A DNA stretch of 64,000 nt from Streptomyces sp. SLBN-118 (GTDB lineage Bacteria; Actinomycetota; Actinomycetes; Streptomycetales; Streptomycetaceae), in assembly GCF_006715635.1 (NCBI RefSeq), contig NZ_VFNP01000001.1:2294001-2358000 (forward strand). Direction: 5' to 3'. The notes beneath the pieces are model-generated. The model was not told the DNA's origin, did no database searches, and worked only from the letters and a program-made list of their open reading frames with translations. Every line of letters begins with the position of its first letter. Within the stretch, counting starts at the first letter, position 1. Positions 51,553-60,563 of the stretch are shown piece after piece. The position numbers and the translations under genes are program-made.

Positions 51553-52920
51553 GTGGCCATCTCGGTCTTCGACCTGTTCTCGATCGGCATCGGCCCGTCC
51601 AGCTCCCATACGGTCGGCCCGATGCGCGCCGCCCGTATGTTCGCGCGGCGCCTCAAGAACGAGGGCCTGCTGGCCCACACCACCGCGATACGGGCCGAGC
51701 TCTTCGGCTCGCTCGGGGCGACCGGCCACGGCCACGGCACCCCCAAGGCCGTCCTGCTGGGCCTGGAGGGCAACTCCCCGCGCACCGTCGATGTCGAGAC
51801 CGCGGACGCCCAGGTCGAGGCCATCCGCAGCAGCGGCAGGCTCAGTCTGCTCGGGGTTCACGAGATCGGCTTCGACTTCGACGAGGACCTGGTGCTGCAC
51901 CGCCGCAAGGCGCTGCCGTACCACGCCAACGGCATGACGATCTTTGCCTACGACGCCGCGGGCTCCCTGGTCCTGGAGAAGACGTACTACTCGGTCGGCG
52001 GCGGTTTCGTGGTCGACGAGGACGCGGTGGGCGAGGACCGGATCGTCCTCGACGACACCGTGCTCAAGTACCCCTTCCGCACCGGCGACGACCTGCTGCG
52101 GCTCACCGGGGAGACCGGCCTGTCCATCTCCGCCCTGATGCTGGAGAACGAGAAGGCCTGGCGCTCCGAGGAGGAGATCCGCGAGGGTCTGCTGGAGATC
52201 TGGCGGGTCATGCAGGCCTGTGTTGCGCGCGGCATGTCCCGCGAGGGCATCCTTCCCGGCGGCCTCAAGGTCCGCCGCCGCGCGGCCAACTCCGCCCGTC
52301 AGCTGCGCGCCGCGGGCGACCCGCTGGCCCACGCCATGGAGTGGATCACGCTCTACGCGATGGCCGTGAACGAGGAGAACGCCGCGGGCGGCCGGGTCGT
52401 CACCGCCCCCACCAACGGCGCCGCGGGCATCATCCCGGCCGTGCTGCACTACTACATGAACTTCGTGCCCGGCGCCGACGAGGAGGGCGTGGTCCGTTTC
52501 CTGCTCGCCGCGGGCGCGATCGGCATGCTCTTCAAGGAGAACGCCTCCATCTCGGGCGCCGAGGTCGGCTGCCAGGGCGAGGTCGGCTCGGCCTGCTCGA
52601 TGGCGGCGGGCGCGCTCGCCGAGGTGCTGGGCGGCACCCCCGAGCAGGTCGAGAACGCCGCCGAGATCGGCATGGAACACAACCTCGGGCTGACCTGCGA
52701 CCCGGTGGGCGGTCTGGTCCAGATCCCGTGCATCGAGCGCAACGGTATGGCGGCCGTGAAGGCCGTGACGGCGGCGAAGATGGCGATGCGCGGCGACGGC
52801 AGCCACAAGGTCTCGCTCGACAAGGTCATCAAGACGATGAAGGAGACCGGCGCGGACATGTCGGTGAAGTACAAGGAGACCGCGCGCGGCGGTCTCGCGG
52901 TGAACATCATCGAGTGCTGA
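51553..52920 (+). CDS. sdaA: L-serine ammonia-lyase (iron-sulfur, single chain)
   Basis: A 455-aa [4Fe-4S] enzyme that deaminates L-serine to pyruvate. The beta domain begins [20 protein letters not shown]; the alpha domain has [20 protein letters not shown] and cluster cysteines in [15 protein letters not shown] and in [18 protein letters not shown]. The GTG at 51553 has AGGAG 6 bases upstream and matches the family N-terminus; the frame runs upstream spuriously. Placement after gcvTH-glyA gives a route glycine to serine to pyruvate. Its end overlaps the truncated recombinase on the other strand. Confidence 0.97.
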   Translation: MAISVFDLFSIGIGPSSSHTVGPMRAARMFARRLKNEGLLAHTTAIRAELFGSLGATGHGHGTPKAVLLGLEGNSPRTVDVETADAQVEAIRSSGRLSLLGVHEIGFDFDEDLVLHRRKALPYHANGMTIFAYDAAGSLVLEKTYYSVGGGFVVDEDAVGEDRIVLDDTVLKYPFRTGDDLLRLTGETGLSISALMLENEKAWRSEEEIREGLLEIWRVMQACVARGMSREGILPGGLKVRRRAANSARQLRAAGDPLAHAMEWITLYAMAVNEENAAGGRVVTAPTNGAAGIIPAVLHYYMNFVPGADEEGVVRFLLAAGAIGMLFKENASISGAEVGCQGEVGSACSMAAGALAEVLGGTPEQVENAAEIGMEHNLGLTCDPVGGLVQIPCIERNGMAAVKAVTAAKMAMRGDGSHKVSLDKVIKTMKETGADMSVKYKETARGGLAVNIIEC

Positions 52921-53485
52921 GGGGACAGGCCCTGACCAGCGCCTTCGTCTCTTTCAGCGCTGTCGGGGCCTTCCCTGCGTGCACAGCGGAAAGTCCCTGC
53001 AACCTCTTGATCAGGTGGAGCTCGGCCTCGGCCATCGCGCCCTTCAAGCCCAGCAGGAGCCTGTCACTGTAGTCGGTCGGGTCGTAGAGGCCCTCGGTAT
53101 CGCCCAGCAGGGCGCCGGAAACCGCGCACAGCTCCATCAACTCGTACCAGTTCCGGCCCGAGCGAGCCAGCCGCGACTTCTCGATGCCCAACACCAGCCC
53201 GACGTGGTTCAGCCCGATCTCGCTGACCAACTTCTGGAAGCCGCTGCGGGCCACCCCGCCGGCACCGGACTTGCCCAGGTCCTCATCGATCACCAGCACC
53301 CGCTCGGCCGACCAGCCCAGCGCCACCGCCCGATCCACCAGCGCGTACTGCAGCCGGGTCGACTCCTGATGATCCAGGACCTGCTGCATCGACGACTGCC
53401 TGATGTAGACCGCTACGAGCCGCTCCCGTTGACGGCCAGTCACCTTGCCGCCGTCCACCCGCTCCCACAGCATGAGCACGGTCAT
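52907..53485 (-). pseudogene. Truncated serine recombinase
   Basis: Only the N-terminal resolvase domain remains: VTGRQRERLVAVYIRQSSMQ with the catalytic Ser, STRLQYALVDRAVALGWSAE, LGIEKSRLARSGRNWYELME and DRLLLGLKGAMAEAELHLIK. The large recombinase and zinc-ribbon parts that full-length members carry (several hundred residues) are missing; after about residue 163 the sequence becomes unrelated (GLSAVHAGKAPTALKE) and ends inside the sdaA 3' end. Its ATG overlaps the upstream accessory gene's stop (ATGA). Confidence 0.85.
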
Positions 53486-53759
53486 GATGCGTCCCCCTCA
53501 CCGCTCACCCGACGGGCAGCCGACCCGGCCCCGGCCTCGGGTTTCCTCGCGGGGAGCCGCCGCGCTGCCAGCGTCGCCAGCCACCGCACCGCGATCTGCC
53601 GGTTCACCTGGGGCAGCAGGGACCACACCTGATCGCCCGGACCTGTCCGGGCAGCACTCTGGGGAGCACTCCGTCCCGCTCTTCCACAGCGACCGGCCTT
53701 CCCCCTTGTCCTCGCGGGATCGCAGCCGCTCGACCACGGCGACCAACTGCAACAGTCCC
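53482..53759 (-). pseudogene. Frameshifted small accessory gene of the recombinase module
   Basis: The minus strand reads GLLQLVAVVERLRSREDKGE in one frame and, after a shift near 53640, QVWSLLPQVNRQIAVRWLAT then LAARRLPARKPEAG in another. The second frame ends in a TGA overlapping the recombinase ATG. Together the halves look like one protein of about 90 aa, a companion that lies between the tyrosine and serine recombinase genes; I have no name for it. Confidence 0.6.
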
Positions 53760-54051
53760 TCACGCGCGATGACCGGTCGGCTCGAAGACTTTCGCCCAGC
53801 TCGTGGACTTCAGTGGCAGCCCGCTTTCCGACAGCCATAGCTTCGCCGGCTTCAGACCGTCCTCGCCGTCGACGAGCAGCCGCATCCGCTCGGTGGCCGT
53901 CAGCCGCCCAACGTGCTCTCGCCGTGCGGCCGTCCTGGCGTCCACCGCACCCGCCCGGCCCGGTGAACTCCTGCACGACCCGCAGGCCAGGCAGCCGCTC
54001 GTAGGCGCCGCGGGTGCGGGTGCGGGCCACCGCCAAGGCGCGCGTCCTCAT
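53760..54051 (-). pseudogene. Tyrosine recombinase (integrase) C-terminal remnant
   Basis: One frame gives RTRGAYERLPGLRVVQEFTG and, after a shift near 53945, another gives DARTAARREHVGRLTATERM and DGEDGLKPAKLWLSESGLPL before stopping at 53760. This pattern is seen in phage-type tyrosine integrases just before the catalytic HxxR-Y segment, which is absent here. The piece is therefore non-functional. Assignment is by appearance, without a search. Confidence 0.6.
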
Positions 54052-54330
54052 CCGGTAGCCCTCGAACGCTGGAGCGCCGGATGGCCGACGTGGAAGGTGT
54101 AGCTGGCCCGATTGGCCCCAGCCTGACCGAACTTGCCCCGCAGTGGACCCTCGGGCGCGGACGATCCTGCGGTCAGGGTGAGGAAGGGGCCGTCGAGAGC
54201 CGGGTGTTGGGGGCTCAGTGGCGCAGCGGCACCGGCGGGGAAGACCGAGGCGACTGGGGGAAACGACCGGGTGTCATGCCGGTGCAGATCGGATAGCGGT
54301 CCGGCATTGTCCTGACTTCCTTCTCGGTCG
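54052..54330. other. Intergenic debris beside the recombinase remnants
   Basis: About 280 bp between the integrase remnant and the acyl-CoA ligase promoter. Frames on both strands are short and unlike any recognised protein. It probably represents more of the decayed element or its insertion junction. Confidence 0.35.
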
Positions 54331-54335
54331 TATAG

Positions 54336-54349
54336 TTACTCCAGAGTAA
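54336..54349 (+). promoter_or_regulatory. Palindromic operator upstream of the acyl-CoA ligase
   Basis: TTACTCCAGAGTAA is a 14-bp palindrome (arms TTACTC/GAGTAA around CA), followed at once by a half-repeat TTACTC. It lies about 290 bp before the ligase start. Its core ACTCCAGAGT matches the palindrome in front of the TetR gene at 34713. It is a likely TetR-type operator controlling fatty acid activation. Confidence 0.6.
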
Positions 54350-54633
54350 GGTTACTCGTAGGTCAGGAGTTGGTCGAGATGGTGCCGACGGCGCCTCACG
54401 TCGGGACTGCGGCGACCGGCGCTCGCTCGGGCACCTCGCCGCCTGCCGGACGGGCGCCACGTGCCAAGTACGCGGTGCCCGGCGGCGATCGGACGCCGAC
54501 CCCATGCCGACCACAGCCGCACCGGGGCCGGGCCCCCGCACCCTCCGAGGGCCGCCCGGGCCCGTCACGGTCGCGGCGCGTGAGCCGGTCCCCGCGCAGC
54601 ACACCTTTCAGCCTTCATGACGAGGAGCCGCAC

Positions 54634-56556
54634 GTGTCAGTCGATCTGGTTGTTCCCGCCGGTGCCCCCGTGCCGGTGGAACCGCACAAGAAGCGGGTGA
54701 ACGGCGTCGTCATGGAGGTGTCCGTGCCGGCGCTCGTGCCGGCCGTCACCCACGGCTCGCTCGCCGACATCCCCTTCCACAACGCCCGCGAGGCGCCCCA
54801 CGATGCGGTCCTCAGCGTCAAGGACGCCCACGGCACCTGGCAGGACGTGACCGCGGCGCAGTTCGCAGAGGACGTCCTCGCCGTCGCGAAGGGGCTGATC
54901 GCCGAAGGGCTGGAGCCGGGCGACCGTGTGGCGATCATGTCCCGTACGACGTACGAGTGGACGCTCATCGACTTCGCCGCCTGGGCGGCCGGCCTGGTCA
55001 CCGTCCCCGTCTATCCGACCTCCTCCGCCTTCCAGGCGCGCTGGATCGTCGACAACTCCGGGGCCGTCGCCTGCTTCGTCGAGACCGCCGCACAGGCCAG
55101 GATGATCAGCCAGGAACGCCGGCAACTGCCCGGCCTCGCCCACCTGTGGGCGTTCGACACCGGGGCAGTCGCCCAGCTCCGCAAGGCAGGCGAGCAGGGC
55201 GGGATCCCGGACGCCGTCGTCACGGCGCGCAGGGCGGGACTGTCGCCGGACACGATCGCGACGCTGATCTACACCTCGGGCACCACCGGCCGCCCGAAAG
55301 GCTGCGTGCTCACCCACGCCAACTTCTTCGCCGAAGTCGACAACGCGGTCGAACTGCTGTACCCCGTCTTCAAGTCGGTGAGCAAGGAGCCCGCCTCGAC
55401 CCTGCTGTTCCTCCCCCTCTCCCACGTCTTCGGCCGCATGGTCGCCATCGGCTGCCTGCGCGCCCGGGTGCGGCTCGGGCACGCACCCTCCATACAGACC
55501 GAGGACCTGCTCGCCGACTTGGCCGGCTTCCGGCCGACGTTCCTGCTGGCGATCCCGTACGTATTGGAGAAGGTCTACAACACTGGCCGCGCCACCGCCG
55601 AGAAACTGGGCCGCGCCTCCTCCTTCGACCGCGCCGCGAAGATCGCCCAGCGCTACGGGCGGGCTGTGGAGGCGGCCGAACACGGCACCGGCCCCGGCCC
55701 TTCGCTCGGCCTCAGGGCGGCTCGGGCCCTGTACGACCCGCTGGTCTACCGCCGGATCAGGGCGGCGCTCGGCGGCAAAGTTCGGTACGCGATCTGCGGC
55801 GGCTCGCCCCTGGGCAGCCGGCTCGCCTCGTTCTACGCGGGTGCCGGCATCGAGGTCTTCGAGGGTTACGGACTCACCGAGACCACCGCCGCCTCGACGG
55901 CGACCCCGCCACTGCGGCCCCGGCTCGGCACGGTCGGCTGGCCGCTGCCGGGCACGGCGGTGCGCATCGCCGACGATGGCGAGGTGCTGCTGCGCGGCGG
56001 CCAGGTCTGCGTCGGCTATTGGGACAGTGAGCGCGGCGTGGCCGCACCCCTGACGGACCCCGAGGGCTGGTTGCCCACCGGCGACCTCGGGGCCCTGGAC
56101 GACGACGGATATCTGACGATCACCGGACGCAAGAAGGACATCATCATCACGTCCGGCGGCAAGAACGTCGCGCCCGCCCCGCTGGAGGACTGGCTGCGCG
56201 CTCATCCGCTGGTGGCACAGTGCATGGTCGTCGGTGACAACCGCTCGTACATCACTGCACTGCTCACGCTCGAGCAGGACGGCATCGACCACTGGCGGCG
56301 GATGAAGAAGAAGACCCATCTGCCACTGGCCGATCTGGTCCAGGACGGGGAGTTGCTGGACGCGCTCCAGCGCGCGGTCGACGAGGCCAACCGGCTGGTC
56401 TCACGGGCGGAGTCGATCCGCCGCTTCAAGGTGCTGACCGCGGACTTCACGGAAGAGAGCGGCCATCTGACGCCGTCTCTGAAGTTGAAGCGCACGGCGA
56501 TCGCCCGTGACTTCGAGGCGGAGATCGAGTCCCTGTACGACGGCCGGCGGGACTGA
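54634..56556 (+). CDS. Long-chain acyl-CoA ligase (AMP-dependent synthetase)
   Basis: A 640-aa adenylate-forming enzyme of the FadD type that activates fatty acids with ATP and CoA. Motifs are LIYTSGTTGRPKGCVLTHAN (P-loop), FEGYGLTETTAAS, WLPTGDLGALDDDGYLTITG, and RKKDIIITSGGKNVAPAPLE near the hinge; the C-terminal lysine region LTPSLKLKRTAIARDF is complete. GTG at 54634 has GAGGAG 6 bases upstream; the frame extends upstream without homology. A strong palindrome at 54336 suggests TetR control, and a terminator hairpin follows. Confidence 0.93.
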   Translation: MSVDLVVPAGAPVPVEPHKKRVNGVVMEVSVPALVPAVTHGSLADIPFHNAREAPHDAVLSVKDAHGTWQDVTAAQFAEDVLAVAKGLIAEGLEPGDRVAIMSRTTYEWTLIDFAAWAAGLVTVPVYPTSSAFQARWIVDNSGAVACFVETAAQARMISQERRQLPGLAHLWAFDTGAVAQLRKAGEQGGIPDAVVTARRAGLSPDTIATLIYTSGTTGRPKGCVLTHANFFAEVDNAVELLYPVFKSVSKEPASTLLFLPLSHVFGRMVAIGCLRARVRLGHAPSIQTEDLLADLAGFRPTFLLAIPYVLEKVYNTGRATAEKLGRASSFDRAAKIAQRYGRAVEAAEHGTGPGPSLGLRAARALYDPLVYRRIRAALGGKVRYAICGGSPLGSRLASFYAGAGIEVFEGYGLTETTAASTATPPLRPRLGTVGWPLPGTAVRIADDGEVLLRGGQVCVGYWDSERGVAAPLTDPEGWLPTGDLGALDDDGYLTITGRKKDIIITSGGKNVAPAPLEDWLRAHPLVAQCMVVGDNRSYITALLTLEQDGIDHWRRMKKKTHLPLADLVQDGELLDALQRAVDEANRLVSRAESIRRFKVLTADFTEESGHLTPSLKLKRTAIARDFEAEIESLYDGRRD

Positions 56557-56642
56557 GGCCTCCCCGGGAGGCCGCGGACCTGAGGAGAACCGGAAGGCCG
56601 GGAAAAGGGATCAGGAAAGACCCGGGACAAGCCGGGGCAGGG

Positions 56643-56685
56643 CAGGAGCCCCGGCTCCGTACGACGTATGGGGTCGGGGCTCCTG
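56643..56685 (+). terminator. Terminator of the acyl-CoA ligase gene
   Basis: CAGGAGCCCCG (56643-56653) pairs exactly with 56675-56685, about 90 bp after the ligase stop. Nothing else is recognisable between 56557 and 56759. Confidence 0.65.
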
Positions 56686-56759
56686 GTACTGCTCAGTCGT
56701 GCGCGATCGCCGACCCTGGCTCTCTTCAAAATGGCCTGAGCTGATGCGGTCGGTGCAGG

Positions 56760-56979
56760 TCAAGCCGTCTCCTCTCGCGGGGTGACGGTGACGTCGAGGC
56801 CCAGGGCTGCGAGTTGGGCGATGAGACGGCGGGTGTGTCGTTCCTTGCCGAGCCGGCGCCCGGGTCAACAGGGGCACCTTGCCCTGCAGGCTGCCCAGCG
56901 CCAGGTCCGCCAGTACCCGTGGGTCACGCTCGCCCGCGGCCAGGGCGTCCAGCATGGCCCTGGCCGAACGGCCCCGGCA
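56760..56979 (-). pseudogene. IS110-like transposase relic
   Basis: The minus strand reads SARAMLDALAAGERDPRVLA and LADLALGSLQGKVPLLTRA, matching the middle region of IS110-family transposases. It then shifts frame and ends with ERHTRRLIAQLAALGLDV and TVTPREETA before a TGA at 56760, which resembles a transposase C-terminus. Most of the protein, including the catalytic parts, is missing. It abuts the phytase-like pseudogene without a gap. Confidence 0.65.
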
Positions 56980-57732
56980 GCCGCACGAAGGTCACGGTGG
57001 TTTCGACACCGCTGCCCACCAGTCGGCCTTCGGCGTCGAAGGCATCCGCTCCGTCCGTCATCCCCAAGTTGTTGTCATCGATCAGCGCCAGGGTCCGACG
57101 CCCGGCGAGAGCGAACCCGAGGGACCGTACTCGTCGGCCAGCCAGAAACTGCCGTCCTTCGCCCGCACGATGCCCTCGGCGTCCAGACCGTTCGGGTCGT
57201 ACGACAGCGGGGTGCTCGCGTCATAGGAATACGGGACCTCGTCCCGCCCGGCCTGGTTCGGCAGGCCTGTCACAGGCTTGCCGGAGGCCGTGGTCACCGG
57301 GATCGCGTCGATGACCTCCACCTCGCCCTCGGTCACCCGGATCTTCACGATCGCCGGATTGAAACCGGGCACCGGGAAGGCGCGGCGCTTCTGGTCGTCC
57401 ACCTTGACCTGGCCGTTCGGCCCCCGGTCGGTGACCGTCCAGTACTTGCCCTTCCGACCGGCCGGATACATGTCGCTGCCGATGCCGCCGAGGTCCACGC
57501 CCCGGCCGTCAGCCACCATGCCGGGGCAGCAGACCGTTTCTGAATTCACCCAGCGGTATGTTCCCGAGCGTGGCCGAGCCCGTCACTCGGGCGCCGTCCG
57601 CGGTCGCGCCGTTCGCGATACCGGCCACCGGGAGGGTAGCTGCTGACCGCAACGGAGAGCAGGGCCACGGGCAGTGCTGCGCGCTTGAAGCGACGACGGA
57701 CGCCGCGCCCCTTCGGCAGTGTGGTGGGACAT
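56980..57732 (-). pseudogene. Secreted phytase-like (esterase-like) protein, broken
   Basis: Remnants in order: a start with AGGAG and ATG at 57732, then in other frames a signal peptide (RRRFKRAALPVALLSVAVSS), TGSATLGNIPLGEF, VADGRGVDLGGIGSDMYPAG, KGKYWTVTDRGPNGQVKVDD and WLADEYGPSG, and finally, after an internal deletion near 57085, ALIDDNNLGMTDGADAFDAE. These are the N-terminal, middle and C-terminal parts of the phytase-like domain family. At least three frameshifts and a deletion make it non-functional. Confidence 0.8.
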
Positions 57733-58183
57733 CGAGACTCCTGGGGCGGGGGCACGGACGTTTGAGCACCCCGAGTGTGCACTCCGTCGCCGAACTCCCC
57801 ACGACGCCGGGGTGAACGCACGGCTACGCGGGGGTGCGCGGGGGTGGCTCCTGATCGAGCGGACAGGCACCGACGCCTGGTGACGACGGCCGTTACTACC
57901 TCGGTTGGCCCGAGGCCGGCACGAACGGCCCGGCGCCGACGGCTTGCTCCGCGCAACACAATGCCGGAAGACCGGTCCCGGCCGGGGGCTTGATGCGGGA
58001 AGGGACGGTGCGCACTGAGTGGAACGGGCAGTCCCCGGCCTGGCCTTGGCGCCCTGGAAGACCTTGCGGAGCTCGGAGTGCTTCTGGAAGTCGTACCATT
58101 CCGAGGGCTCGCGGTGGCCGCGTCGTGGCGCGCGGAGTTCGGGGCGTGTTCGGTCAGCCGCCCCCGGCAGGCGGCGGCCGCGC
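57733..58183. other. Gap after the glycosyltransferase gene, possible truncated gene start
   Basis: A minus-strand frame opens at 58191, overlapping the glycosyltransferase stop by 8 bases, and reads MGERGRRLPGAADRTRPELR then EPSEWYDFQKHSELRKVF before losing recognisable structure. It may be the beginning of a further operon gene truncated by deletion. No family was recognised. The rest of the stretch to the phytase pseudogene shows nothing supportable. Confidence 0.35.
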
Positions 58184-59392
58184 TCACCCATGTCCAGGCC
58201 GTGGAGCTCGGTGTCCGGCAGTTTCCCTGATGGCGAGCTCTTCGAGGAAACCGGCCGCGGTGGTCGCGCCGCCGGCCTGTCTGAAGGAGCGGCTGATGCG
58301 GCGGGCGGCCGCGGCGAAGGAGGGCTGTTCGAGCACGAGGTCGAGGGCGGCGCCGACCCGCTCCGCGTCGGCCCGTCCGAATCGCACCCGCACCCCGGCG
58401 CCGACTGCGGTGACCTGGGCGGCGACCACGGGCTGGTCGTCGCGGATGGGGGCGACGACCAGGGGGACGCCGTTCCACAGGGCCTCGGTGACGGTGTTGT
58501 GCCCGGCGTGGCACACCACGACGGAGGTGCGGGAAAGGAGGGCGAGTTGGGGCACGGCGGGGGCGGTCAGTACGTCGTCGTCGGCGTGTGGTGCGCCCAG
58601 CGCGCCGCCGGGGTCGACGACGATCGCACGCATCCGGTCGGCGCGGGCGCGTACGGCCTCTACGCAGTGGGCCAGGAAGCGGGCTCCGGCCTCGCAGTTC
58701 ACCGTGCCCAGCGTGATCAGGGCGAGCTGCCGCCCGTCGGGGCGGTCCACCCAGTCCCAGTCGAAGGCGTCCATCGGACGGCGCGGGCCGAGCGCGGGTC
58801 CGACATACCGCACCGGGCCGTGACCGGCCGTGCGGGGTCCGGTCAGCTCGCTGGTGGAGAAGACCAGGGTGAGCCGGGGCGAGAACCGCAGGTCGTTGCG
58901 CGCCGACGGGTCACCGAGGCGGTGGCGCAGGCCGTCGAGGAGGTCGGTGAGCCACTGGTCGACCTTGGGCAGCCCGTTGAGGCTTCCGGACAGTTCGGCG
59001 GACGTCGTCGACGAGGTGGCGTAAGGAACTCCGAGCCGTTCGGCGACCAGCGCGCCGGCCACGGTCTGCTGGTCGACGACGACCAGATCGGGCCCGAACT
59101 CCATGACGGCGGTGGTCACCCCGGGCGCCATGGCGTGCGCGAGGGGCGCGAAGAACTCGCCCCACAGGTACTTGAGCGCTGCCACGCCCCGCAGGCTGAC
59201 GGGCCTGCCGTCGAGGTCGGCCGGGCCCGCGCAGGGGAACACGGTGGCTCCGACACCGACCAGGCGGCCGAGCGCCTCGGGACCTCCCGCCCAGGCCACG
59301 GAGTGGCCACGCCCGGTGAGTTCGGCCGCGACGGCCGAGACGGGATGGACGTGTCCGGCGAGCGGCGGCACGACGAAGAGGAACCGGCTCAT
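58184..59392 (-). CDS. GT1/MGT-family glycosyltransferase
   Basis: A 402-aa GT-B glycosyltransferase resembling macrolide glycosyltransferases. The N-terminal acceptor domain opens RFLFVVPPLAGHVHPVSAVA. The C-terminal nucleotide-sugar signature is VVVCHAGHNTVTEALWNGVP followed by LVVAPIRDDQPVVAAQV, with the HxGxxT and D-Q residues of the family. It probably attaches a sugar to the product of the upstream PKS. Its ATG overlaps the hydrolase stop (ATGA), so it is the fourth coupled gene of the operon. Confidence 0.92.
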   Translation of the reverse strand: MSRFLFVVPPLAGHVHPVSAVAAELTGRGHSVAWAGGPEALGRLVGVGATVFPCAGPADLDGRPVSLRGVAALKYLWGEFFAPLAHAMAPGVTTAVMEFGPDLVVVDQQTVAGALVAERLGVPYATSSTTSAELSGSLNGLPKVDQWLTDLLDGLRHRLGDPSARNDLRFSPRLTLVFSTSELTGPRTAGHGPVRYVGPALGPRRPMDAFDWDWVDRPDGRQLALITLGTVNCEAGARFLAHCVEAVRARADRMRAIVVDPGGALGAPHADDDVLTAPAVPQLALLSRTSVVVCHAGHNTVTEALWNGVPLVVAPIRDDQPVVAAQVTAVGAGVRVRFGRADAERVGAALDLVLEQPSFAAAARRISRSFRQAGGATTAAGFLEELAIRETAGHRAPRPGHG

Positions 59393-60252
59393 CCCGTCAC
59401 GCTCCTTGTCAGCACGCGCCGGGCCGCCCAGTCGAGGGCGAGCGCACCGACCCGGTCCGCGTCCTCGACGAGTACCGAGTGCTTCTGCCCTGGCACCACG
59501 ACGACGTCGCAATGGGGCAGAAGCCGTGCCAGGCGGGCCGTCTCCTCGGCGACCAGACCGTTCTGCCCGTTGATCAGGAGCACCGGGCAGGTGAGGGCGC
59601 GTAGTTGGGCGTCGGTCAGGGTGCGGCCCGCGGGAATGTCGTCGGCGATCGTCGTGGCGGCGATCAGCTTCGCGGCAGCCCGGCCGAGGCGCGCGATGTG
59701 CGCGTCGTGGCGGGCGTCGCCCTGCCGGGTCGAGGCGAGCGCGCCGTACTCGGCGACGAACCAGGCGAGGGCTTCCTCCTCGGGCAGCTCACTGGTGGCC
59801 AGGTGCAGCGCCCCGGCCATGGTCTGCGCCCACTGCGGGGTGGCGGGGCTCGATTCGACGACGGTCACACTCGCGGTGCGCCGCGGATGGTGCACGGCGA
59901 AGTCCAGGGCCACGGTGCCGCCGAAGGAGTTGCCGAGCAGATGCACCGGGGCGTCGGGTCCTGCGCTGTCCAGGAGGGCGGCCAGATCCGCGGTGAAGTC
60001 CTCGACCCCATAGCCTGTACCGGGGCGTTCGCTGCGGCCGTGGCCGCGAAGGTCGTACATCAGCACGTCGAAGCCCGCGTCCGCGAACTGCGGCCCGAGT
60101 GTGAAGTAGAAGCTGGCCAGGCTGTCGATGAAGGCGCCGTGAAGGAAGACGACGGTGGGCGCGCCGCCGTCCGCCGCTGCGGCGTGCGGCCCCGGCCGGT
60201 GCGGCAGTTGCTGTACGTGGTGGTCGAGGCCGTTCGCCCGCACCCTGGCCAC
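59389..60252 (-). CDS. Alpha/beta hydrolase
   Basis: A 287-aa alpha/beta hydrolase. The oxyanion region is VVFLHGAFIDSLASFY; the nucleophile elbow is LLGNSFGGTVALDFA (G-N-S-F-G); the catalytic Asp probably lies near LLINGQNGLVAEETA, where the usual Asp is not obvious, and the His is in VVVPGQKHSVLVEDAD. Between the ACP and glycosyltransferase genes, it may release or cyclise the polyketide from the carrier, since the PKS shows no thioesterase. GTG at 60252 starts 2 bp after the ACP stop. Confidence 0.88.
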   Translation of the reverse strand: MARVRANGLDHHVQQLPHRPGPHAAAADGGAPTVVFLHGAFIDSLASFYFTLGPQFADAGFDVLMYDLRGHGRSERPGTGYGVEDFTADLAALLDSAGPDAPVHLLGNSFGGTVALDFAVHHPRRTASVTVVESSPATPQWAQTMAGALHLATSELPEEEALAWFVAEYGALASTRQGDARHDAHIARLGRAAAKLIAATTIADDIPAGRTLTDAQLRALTCPVLLINGQNGLVAEETARLARLLPHCDVVVVPGQKHSVLVEDADRVGALALDWAARRVLTRSVTG

Positions 60253-60254
60253 GG

Positions 60255-60563
60255 TCAGCGTCCCGTGCCGGTCGTCAGGGCGCTCACGACGTACGCCACC
60301 AGATCGCCGACGGTCAGCTCGATGATCTGGTCGAGTTCGAGATCCGCCAGATAGGCAGCGAGGTTGACATCGGTCCCGTACCACTCGGCGAGCAGCCCGG
60401 CGAGGGTGACCAGGTCGATGCTCTCCATCTCCAGGTCGTCGGCGAAGCGCGTGTGCTCGGCGATGTCGGCGGTGTCCGGCGCGTAGTCGCCGAGCACCGT
60501 GGTGATCATTTCGCTGACCTCCCCGAGGACTTGGGCTCGGGTCGGCGGTGCGGTCGTCTTCAC
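60255..60563 (-). CDS. Free-standing acyl carrier protein
   Basis: A 102-aa carrier protein. The phosphopantetheine attachment Ser lies in FADDLEMESIDLVTLAGLLA, equivalent to the usual D-S-L site but reading E-S-I. Helices before and after fit the ACP four-helix bundle. Its GTG overlaps the PKS stop in GTGA, so it is made in step with the PKS. Since no ACP is visible between AT and DH of the PKS, this protein is the likely acyl carrier for it, activated by the PKS's own C-terminal transferase. Confidence 0.92.
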   Translation of the reverse strand: MKTTAPPTRAQVLGEVSEMITTVLGDYAPDTADIAEHTRFADDLEMESIDLVTLAGLLAEWYGTDVNLAAYLADLELDQIIELTVGDLVAYVVSALTTGTGR

